A stretch of 64,000 bases of DNA, from positions 1 to 64,000 of the forward strand of contig NZ_LMQW01000005.1 in the NCBI RefSeq assembly GCF_001425485.1, in the 5' to 3' direction. A program made the position numbers and the translations under genes. Positions 58,961-64,000 of the stretch are shown here, piece after piece (positions within the stretch are counted from its first letter, which is position 1; every line of letters starts with the position of its first letter). The notes beneath the pieces were generated by a model, which was not told the origin of the DNA, searched no databases, and saw only the letters and a list, made by a program, of their open reading frames with translations. This stretch comes from Aureimonas sp. Leaf427 (lineage in GTDB: Bacteria > Pseudomonadota > Alphaproteobacteria > Rhizobiales > Rhizobiaceae).

Positions 58961-59821
58961 ATGCAGCGGACGACGGATGGATGGGGCAGCGGGCTCCTCG
59001 GCGTGATCATCTTCAGCGGCTCGCTTCCCGCGACACGCGTCGCGGTCGGCAGCTTCGCGCCGCTCTTCCTCACCTCCGCGCGCGCCGTCGTCGCCGCGCT
59101 GATCGGCGCGGCGCTTCTCGGCCTTCTCCGGCAGGCCCGGCCGAAGCGGAGCGACCTGACCTCGCTTCTCATCGTCGCCCTCGGCGTCGTGGTCGGCTTT
59201 CCGCTTCTGACGGCCCTGGCGCTCCGGCACATCACCTCCGCGCATTCGATCGTCTTCATCGGGCTTCTGCCGCTGGCGACCGCGATCTTCGGTGTGCTGC
59301 GCGGAGGCGAGCGGCCGAAGCCTGCCTTCTGGCTCTTCTCGGGGGTGGGCAGTCTTCTCGTCGCAGGTTTCGCCCTCTCGCAGAGCGGCGGCGCGTCGCT
59401 GGCGGGCGATCTTCTGATGATCGCGGCGATCGTCGTCTGCGGGCTCGGCTATGCGGAAGGGGCCGCTCTCTCGCGGCGGCTCGGCGGCTGGCAGGTCATC
59501 TGCTGGGCGCTGGTCCTGGCGCTGCCCGCCATGGCCGCGCTTGCGCTGGCGACGCTGCCAGATGACTGGAGCGGGATCACGGCGCCGGCCTGGGCGGGCC
59601 TTGCCTATGTCTCCGTCTTCAGCATGCTGATCGGCTTCGTATTCTGGTATCGCGGCCTCGCCCTCGGCGGCATTGCCGGGGTCGGGCAGCTTCAGCTGCT
59701 CCAACCCTTCTTCGGCCTCGCCTTGGCCGGTCTGCTTCTCGGCGAGCCCGTCGCCTGGACCATGATCCTGGTGACGGGGCTCGTCGTCTTCTGCGTGGCG
59801 GGAGCCAAGCGCTTCGCCTGA
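58961..59821 (+). CDS. EamA/DMT-superfamily exporter
   Basis: 286 residues, about ten membrane helices. Two EamA halves are visible (about 8-130 and 145-280); family features include SLPATRVAVGSFAPLFLTSARA, TSAHSIVFIGLLPLATAIFGVL and a C-terminal LLQPFFGLALAGLLLGEP. Likely exports an amino acid or amine, consistent with a MocR regulator on the other side of the operator. AGGAGAGG precedes the ATG at 58961. A short CTGAAGC/GCTTCAG hairpin (59824-59847) follows and runs into the convergent gene. Confidence 0.92.
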   Translation: MQRTTDGWGSGLLGVIIFSGSLPATRVAVGSFAPLFLTSARAVVAALIGAALLGLLRQARPKRSDLTSLLIVALGVVVGFPLLTALALRHITSAHSIVFIGLLPLATAIFGVLRGGERPKPAFWLFSGVGSLLVAGFALSQSGGASLAGDLLMIAAIVVCGLGYAEGAALSRRLGGWQVICWALVLALPAMAALALATLPDDWSGITAPAWAGLAYVSVFSMLIGFVFWYRGLALGGIAGVGQLQLLQPFFGLALAGLLLGEPVAWTMILVTGLVVFCVAGAKRFA

Positions 59822-59843
59822 AGCTGAAGCGCCGAAGCGGGCT

Positions 59844-60575
59844 TCAGACCATGCCGGACTGAAGCACCACGACGGGAGAGCCGTTCGGTACGCGATCGTA
59901 GAGATCGATGATGTCGTGGTTCATGAAGCGCACGCAGCCGGACGAGACGGCCTTGCCGATCGTCCAGTATTCCGGCGTTCCGTGCAGGCGGTAGAGCGTG
60001 TCCTGCTTGTTCTGGAAGAGGTAGAGCGCGCGGGCGCCGAGCGGGTTCTTGAGGCCCGGCTGCTGGCCGCCGTTGCGATACTTCTCCAGCTCCGGCTGGC
60101 GGTCGATCATTTCGGAGGGCGGCGTCCAGGTCGGCCACTTGCGCTTCCACTGCATCACCGCATTGCCCGACCAGGAGAAGCCCTGCCGCCCGATGCCGAC
60201 GCCGTAGCGCATGGCGCGTCCGCCGCCTTGCGTGAAATAGGCGTGGCGCCCTTCCGTGTCGATCACGACCGTGCCGGGCGCCATGCCCGTCGGGTCCGCG
60301 ACCTCCTGGCGGTAGAATTCCGGGGGCACGCGCTTCAGGTCGATGCCGGGAATGAGATAGCCCTCGTCCTCGATCGGACCGTACATCGAGGCATAGTCGA
60401 TGCCGGCCGTGCCGTCGTCGCCATAGCCACCGTAGCCGCCATAGCCGTCGTTGGCCGAGAGGAGGATGGCCCGGCGTCCGCCGGTGGAGCAGCCGGCGAG
60501 CGAGGTCGCCGCGCCGAGGCCGAGAGCCGCGAGGAAGTGGCGGCGCGAAAGCCGGCGGTCGGAAAGTTCGGTCAT
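59844..60575 (-). CDS. L,D-transpeptidase lipoprotein (YkuD domain), second copy
   Basis: 243 residues. Leader with a Tat-like RRHFLAALGLGA and lipobox LAGC (Cys29), so probably outer-membrane or envelope anchored. A short Gly/Tyr-rich segment (residues 44-52: GYGGYGGYG) follows. YkuD core from about 98 (APGTVVIDTEGRHAYFTQ) with catalytic His198 (LHGTPEYW) and Cys214 in SSGCVRF. Peptidoglycan 3-3 crosslinking or protein attachment. It differs from the copy at 12722 in its anchor and its extra N-terminal domain. Start ATG at 60575. Confidence 0.92.
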   Translation of the reverse strand: MTELSDRRLSRRHFLAALGLGAATSLAGCSTGGRRAILLSANDGYGGYGGYGDDGTAGIDYASMYGPIEDEGYLIPGIDLKRVPPEFYRQEVADPTGMAPGTVVIDTEGRHAYFTQGGGRAMRYGVGIGRQGFSWSGNAVMQWKRKWPTWTPPSEMIDRQPELEKYRNGGQQPGLKNPLGARALYLFQNKQDTLYRLHGTPEYWTIGKAVSSGCVRFMNHDIIDLYDRVPNGSPVVVLQSGMV

Positions 60576-60746
60576 GTCCAGCCTAAGACGTGGGAGGGCG
60601 CGGCCTCTTGATGGGCCTGCGCTGGGGAACTCATCGTGTCGTCGGAAAACATGGCGGGACCGGGTTCGTTCCTGGCGGCCGCCAAAGGAAACGCGGAGCG
60701 TGTCCTTCCGGTGACAGGATAGTTGACGAAAGGTTGCACGCCGCCC

Positions 60747-61409
60747 TCAGCCGAGAGCGGGCAGGCCCGTGAGGTCAGGCAGGATGGCGCGCGGCGGCAG
60801 GTCGCGATACTCGTCGGGCTCGCCGCCCCGGTTGATCCAGACCGTCGAGAAGCCGAAGCGCCCGGCGCCCGCGATGTCCCAGCGGTTGGAGGACTGGAAG
60901 GAGACGGCGGAGGGATAGAGCCGGTAGGCGGTCGTGGCGAGCTCGTAGATCTCGGGCGCCGTCTTGAACGTGCCCGCGTCCTCCGCCGAGAAGACGCGGT
61001 CGATCAGCGTGTCGAGCTTGGCCGAGCGGATCGCCCGCTCCAGCATGGCCACCGAGCCGTTGGAGAGGATCGCCAGCCGCGCGCCCTGGTCCTTCAGCGT
61101 GCGCAGGACCGAGGGCACCTCCTCGAACGTGTCGAGATCGCGATAGGCTTCGAGCAGGCCCTCGCGCATGGAGCGGTCGATGGCCGGGACCTTGGCCAGC
61201 GCGAAATCGAGCGCGTCTTCGGTGAGATCCCAGAAGGTGCGGCTCCTGTCCTTCATCAGCGAGCGCACCCAGGAATATTCCAGCTGCTTGCGCCGCCAGA
61301 TATCCGCGAGACGCCGGCCCTCCTCGCCGAAATCGGCGGCTTGGCGCGCGACGGCCGCCGATGTGTCGAAGAGCGTGCCGTAAGCATCGAAAACGTAAAG
61401 AGAAGGCAA
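60747..61409 (-). CDS. (S)-2-haloacid dehalogenase type II
   Basis: 220 residues. HAD nucleophile Asp8 in VFDAYGTLFD, Ser in AILSNGS, Lys in TFKTAPEIYE and the type II signature FQSSNRWDIAGAGRFGFSTVWINR. These enzymes hydrolyse (S)-2-haloalkanoic acids to (R)-2-hydroxy acids without metal. Many chromosomal copies have an unknown physiological substrate. Divergent from the class IV aminotransferase gene (172-base gap). Confidence 0.92.
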   Translation of the reverse strand: MPSLYVFDAYGTLFDTSAAVARQAADFGEEGRRLADIWRRKQLEYSWVRSLMKDRSRTFWDLTEDALDFALAKVPAIDRSMREGLLEAYRDLDTFEEVPSVLRTLKDQGARLAILSNGSVAMLERAIRSAKLDTLIDRVFSAEDAGTFKTAPEIYELATTAYRLYPSAVSFQSSNRWDIAGAGRFGFSTVWINRGGEPDEYRDLPPRAILPDLTGLPALG

Positions 61410-61581
61410 GGTCGTGGTCCCCGGACGGGTCGTTGCATCCCCCGTCTTCTAACGCGAAAGCGGGGCGGGGGTAGAGCCGAGATCGCCGTCTCCGCCCTTT
61501 CCCTCCGCGCTCCGGAGTGCCAAGAGTGCCCTTGGCCGCGAAAGCGGCCGATGTTCGCAAGAGCGTGAAGAGGACGATTCC

Positions 61582-62457
61582 ATGTCGCAGGGCTTCAGCC
61601 GTACCGTCACCTATGTCGACGGCGCCTGGGTGGAGGGCAATCCCGGCCTCGTCGGCCCGCGCAGCCATGCCATGTGGCTCGGCTCCAGCGTCTTCGACGG
61701 GGCCCGCTGGTTCGACGGCCTCGCGCCCGACCTCGACCTCCATGCCGAGCGCGTCAACCGCTCCGCCCTCGCGCTTGGCCTCTCCGCGACCATGGCGGCG
61801 CCCGAGATCGTGCGGCTCGCCCTGGAGGGGCTGAAGCGGTTCGACGGCGAGACGGCGGTCTATATCCGCCCGATGTACTGGGCCGAGGACGGCGGCTACA
61901 TGGGCGTTCCCGCCGATGCCGAGACGACGCGCTTCTGCCTCTGCCTCTACGAATCGCCGATGATCCCGCCGTCCGGCTTCTCACTGGGCCTTTCGCCCTT
62001 CCGCCGCCCGACGCCGGAATCGGCGCCGACGGCCGCCAAGTCCGGCTGCCTCTATCCCAATAGCGGCCGGGCCATCCTGGAGGCGAAGGCGCGCGGCTTC
62101 GACAACGCGCTTCTCCTCGACGCCGTCGGCAATGTCGCGGAAACCGCGACCTCCAACGTCTTCCTCGCCAAGGGCGGCGTGGCCTATACGCCGATCCCGA
62201 ACGGCACGTTCCTGAACGGCATCACGCGCCAGCGCGTCATCGCGCTCCTGCGGGCCGACGGCGTCGAGGTCGTCGAGAAGAGCCTGACCGTGACGGACTT
62301 CCTCACCGCCGACGAGGTCTTCTCCACCGGCAACCATTCCAAGGTCGTGCCCATCACCGCGTTCGAGAGCGCGAGCTTCCAGCCGGGGCCGGTCTACGAG
62401 CAGGCGCGCGCGGCCTACATGGCCTTTGCCCGCGCCGCGAGCCCGCTCGCCGCATAG
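61582..62457 (+). CDS. Class IV aminotransferase (branched-chain-type)
   Basis: 291 residues, fold-type IV PLP enzyme. PLP lysine Lys153 (AAKSGCLYPN), LLDAVGNVAETATSNVFLAKGG and the C-terminal NGITRQRVIALLRADG, TADEVFSTGNHSKVVPI are all family hallmarks. The most likely activity is branched-chain amino-acid:2-oxoglutarate transamination; D-amino-acid or 4-amino-4-deoxychorismate lyase roles cannot be excluded. The MSQGFSRTVTYVDGAWVEGN start fits. Followed by the superoxide dismutase after 106 bases. Confidence 0.9.
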   Translation: MSQGFSRTVTYVDGAWVEGNPGLVGPRSHAMWLGSSVFDGARWFDGLAPDLDLHAERVNRSALALGLSATMAAPEIVRLALEGLKRFDGETAVYIRPMYWAEDGGYMGVPADAETTRFCLCLYESPMIPPSGFSLGLSPFRRPTPESAPTAAKSGCLYPNSGRAILEAKARGFDNALLLDAVGNVAETATSNVFLAKGGVAYTPIPNGTFLNGITRQRVIALLRADGVEVVEKSLTVTDFLTADEVFSTGNHSKVVPITAFESASFQPGPVYEQARAAYMAFARAASPLAA

Positions 62458-62563
62458 CCATTTCCCATCCGCGCCCTATCTGACGGGGCGCATTTCGAGC
62501 GGGGACTTGCCCGTCGCCACGACGGCGAGACACCCCCGCAACCCTGACGAAGGAGAGACGACG

Positions 62564-63166
62564 ATGGCGTTCACGCTTCCCCCGCTGCCCTACGACTACA
62601 CGGCGCTCCAGCCCTACATGTCGAAGGAGACGCTCGAGTTTCACCACGACAAGCACCACAATGCCTATGTCGAGATGGGCAACAAGCTCGCCGCCGAAGC
62701 CGGTCTCGGCGACGCGTCGGTCGAGGAGGTCGTCAAGGCGTCCTTCGGCAAGAACCAGCCGCTCTTCAACAATGCCGGCCAGCACTACAACCACATCCAC
62801 TTCTGGCAGTGGATGAAGCCGAACGGCGGTGGCAAGAGCCTGCCCGGCAAGCTGCAGACGGCCATCGACAGCGATCTCGGCGGCTACGACAAGTTCCGCA
62901 CCGACTTCATCGAGGCCGGCAAGGGCCAGTTCGGTTCGGGCTGGGCCTGGCTCGCGGTCAAGGACGGCAAGCTCTCCATCATGAAGACGCCGAACGGCGA
63001 GAACCCGCTCGTGCACGGCGCGGCGCCCGTGCTCGGCGTCGATGTCTGGGAGCATTCCTATTACATCGACTATCGCAACGCGCGCCCGAAATATCTCGAA
63101 GCCTTCGTGGACAACCTGATCAACTGGGATCACGTCCTCGAAATGTACGAAGCCGCTACCAAGTAA
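62564..63166 (+). CDS. sodB: Iron-type superoxide dismutase
   Basis: 200 residues. Metal ligands His27 (EFHHDKHH), His77 (HYNHIHFW), Asp160 and His164 (DVWEHSYY). Gln73 stands at the position that distinguishes Fe-type enzymes, and FGSGWAWLAV is conserved. No signal peptide, so cytoplasmic. AAGGAGAG precedes the ATG at 62564; upstream in-frame starts overlap the previous gene. Followed by a clear terminator. Iron- or manganese-specificity is inferred from Gln73 only. Confidence 0.95.
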   Translation: MAFTLPPLPYDYTALQPYMSKETLEFHHDKHHNAYVEMGNKLAAEAGLGDASVEEVVKASFGKNQPLFNNAGQHYNHIHFWQWMKPNGGGKSLPGKLQTAIDSDLGGYDKFRTDFIEAGKGQFGSGWAWLAVKDGKLSIMKTPNGENPLVHGAAPVLGVDVWEHSYYIDYRNARPKYLEAFVDNLINWDHVLEMYEAATK

Positions 63167-63188
63167 GCATCGGCTTCTTCGAAACGCG

Positions 63189-63221
63189 AAGGCCCCGCGC
63201 TCCGGCGTCGGGGCCTTTTTA
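63189..63221 (+). terminator. Terminator of sodB
   Basis: AAGGCCCCG (63189-63197) and CGGGGCCTT (63209-63217) form a 9-bp stem with an 11-base loop, then TTT. Confidence 0.92.
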
Positions 63222-63366
63222 ATGCGCGAACTTTTATTCACCCGTCACGCCGAGTTGAGAGCGATTCCAGATTGAAGGTGACGGCGATGTGCCCTCCTTT
63301 AGCGAGGGACATATGGACCCTCTCCCGATTCCCCGGGATATCGGTCGCGCCTTTGGGAGACGCCTC

Positions 63367-63822
63367 ATGAAAACCCGGACCTTCGGCCTCGCGGCCCTTC
63401 TCCTCACCGCGGCGACCCTGCCGCTCGCCGTGCCCGCGCTTGCGCAGAACATCGACGCCATCAAGGCCCGGCAGACCGCGATGAAGACCATCGGCAAGTC
63501 GGCCAAGGCTGCCGGCGGCTATCTCAAGGGCGAGACCGAGTTCGACGCGACCAAGGCCGCCGAGCTCTTCGCCACGATGAAGGCAAGCGCCGTCACCTTC
63601 GGCCAGAACTTCCCCGAGGATTCCAAGACCGGCAACGACACGGAAGCCTCGCCCGCGATCTGGGCGAAGCCGGCCGAGTTCAAGGCGCATCTGGCCGATT
63701 TCGAGAGCGATCTCGACGCCGCCATCGCCGCCAAGCCCGCCTCGCTCGACGCCTTCAAGGCCTCGTTCGGCGAGGTCGGCAAGAACTGCAAGGCATGCCA
63801 CCAGGAGTTCCGCGTCGATTGA
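63367..63822 (+). CDS. Class II cytochrome c (cytochrome c')
   Basis: 151 residues. Signal peptide (1-27), then a four-helix bundle with the haem site at the C-terminus, CKACH (Cys141, Cys144, His145), which is the hallmark of class II cytochromes. IDAIKARQTAMKTIGKSAKAAGGYLKG fits the first helix. Cytochrome c' binds NO or passes electrons in the periplasm. ATG at 63367 begins the signal peptide; the frame upstream to 63289 is not needed. The next gene also starts with a membrane anchor, so the two may form a small electron-transfer unit. Confidence 0.93.
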   Translation: MKTRTFGLAALLLTAATLPLAVPALAQNIDAIKARQTAMKTIGKSAKAAGGYLKGETEFDATKAAELFATMKASAVTFGQNFPEDSKTGNDTEASPAIWAKPAEFKAHLADFESDLDAAIAAKPASLDAFKASFGEVGKNCKACHQEFRVD

Positions 63823-63912
63823 CGCACCGTCCTCGCCTCCCGCTTCGAGCCCATGCCGGGGCGGGCAGCGAGGGCTTGGTCATGTGACGCTCTCGAAACG
63901 AAAGGGCAGCCG

Positions 63913-64000
63913 ATGCGCCGCGCGGTGATCGCGATCCTCGTCCTGGCTCTTCTGTCGGGCGCCGCCTTCTTCTGGCTGACCCAGCCGCGCCGGCTGGAGG
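63913..64000 (+). CDS. Partial CDS, N-terminal membrane anchor (possible cytochrome c)
   Basis: The first 29 codons of a gene that runs off the window: MRRAVIAILVLALLSGAAFF then a short WLTQPRRLE. It is a single membrane helix followed by the start of a periplasmic domain. In relatives such an anchor behind cytochrome c' belongs to a membrane-bound di-haem cytochrome c, but no haem site is visible yet, so this is inference. Confidence 0.6.
   Translation, partial: MRRAVIAILVLALLSGAAFFWLTQPRRLE

Noticed and set aside
1-64000. Phage, integrative element, CRISPR, IS or tRNA content
   Set aside because: No integrase, transposase, repeat-spacer array, terminal repeats or tRNA-like cloverleaf was seen.

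Overview
The window is GC-rich (roughly two thirds G+C), densely coding DNA from an alphaproteobacterium, most likely order Hyphomicrobiales (Rhizobiales). The clues are two Omp25/Omp31-type porins, DUF992 and DUF2267-like proteins, an aa3-type cytochrome oxidase subunit IV, two HWE-type histidine kinases, a group III ornithine decarboxylase behind a long structured leader, an Irr-like iron box, and complete pqqABCDE and heterotetrameric sarcosine oxidase operons. An Aurantimonadaceae-like genus is a guess. No rRNA, tRNA, CRISPR, phage, integrase or transposase was seen, so this reads as ordinary chromosome with a few small accessory pieces (two toxin-antitoxin pairs, a truncated polyol dehydrogenase, a palindromic repeat).

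Layout. 1-2.9 kb: remnant of a mannitol-dehydrogenase-type gene, an AprI/Inh-like secreted protein, a LacI and a MarR regulator. 3-6 kb: creatininase-family hydrolase, a COG0523 (CobW-like) metallochaperone GTPase with a very His-rich linker, overlapping a WD40 protein. 6.3-11.7 kb: DUF2798, a multi-PAS HWE kinase, an acetyltransferase, ornithine decarboxylase with a long leader. 11.7-20 kb: LysR regulator, L,D-transpeptidase, DUF1007 plus NicO nickel/cobalt exporter, secreted GMC oxidoreductase, class I glutamine amidotransferase-like hydrolase, orphan TRAP binding protein, odd ParA-like ATPase. 20-25.4 kb: RecX, CoxIV, DUF992, TPR lipoprotein, ribosomal protein S21, FUSC membrane protein. 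25.5-30.8 kb: soxBDAG. 30.8-31.5 kb: hicAB with a clear palindromic operator. 31.6-37 kb: iron-type operon imelysin / di-haem DUF1111 / second imelysin / DUF1513, with an Irr-like box upstream. 37-42.7 kb: peptide-type ABC binding protein, thioredoxin-like protein, cytochrome c, two tandem porins. 42.8-47.2 kb: PfkB kinase, DUF3750, ReAV-type asparaginase, 147-bp palindromic repeat, NYN/OST-HTH protein. 47.4-50.7 kb: pqqABCDE, including a 25-residue PqqA. 50.7-57.4 kb: CorA, AbrB-Doc toxin-antitoxin, second HWE kinase, DUF2267-like, HerA-like ATPase, TM2, acetyltransferase. 57.4-64 kb: MocR regulator facing an EamA exporter across a palindromic operator, second L,D-transpeptidase, haloacid dehalogenase, class IV aminotransferase, Fe-type superoxide dismutase, cytochrome c' and the start of a further membrane-anchored protein.

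How they fit together. Several units look like self-contained functional modules: methylated-amine catabolism (SoxBDAG; possibly fed by the creatininase-family enzyme), PQQ cofactor supply for dehydrogenases that must lie elsewhere, periplasmic iron handling under probable Irr control, Ni/Co export, Zn-type metallochaperoning, and polyamine synthesis from ornithine. The most promising places for new biology are the imelysin operon with its divergent second imelysin (His to Asn in the signature motif), the CobW-WD40 pair, the orphan ParA-like protein lacking its P-loop lysine, and the well-defined operators at hicAB and at the MocR-EamA promoter region.
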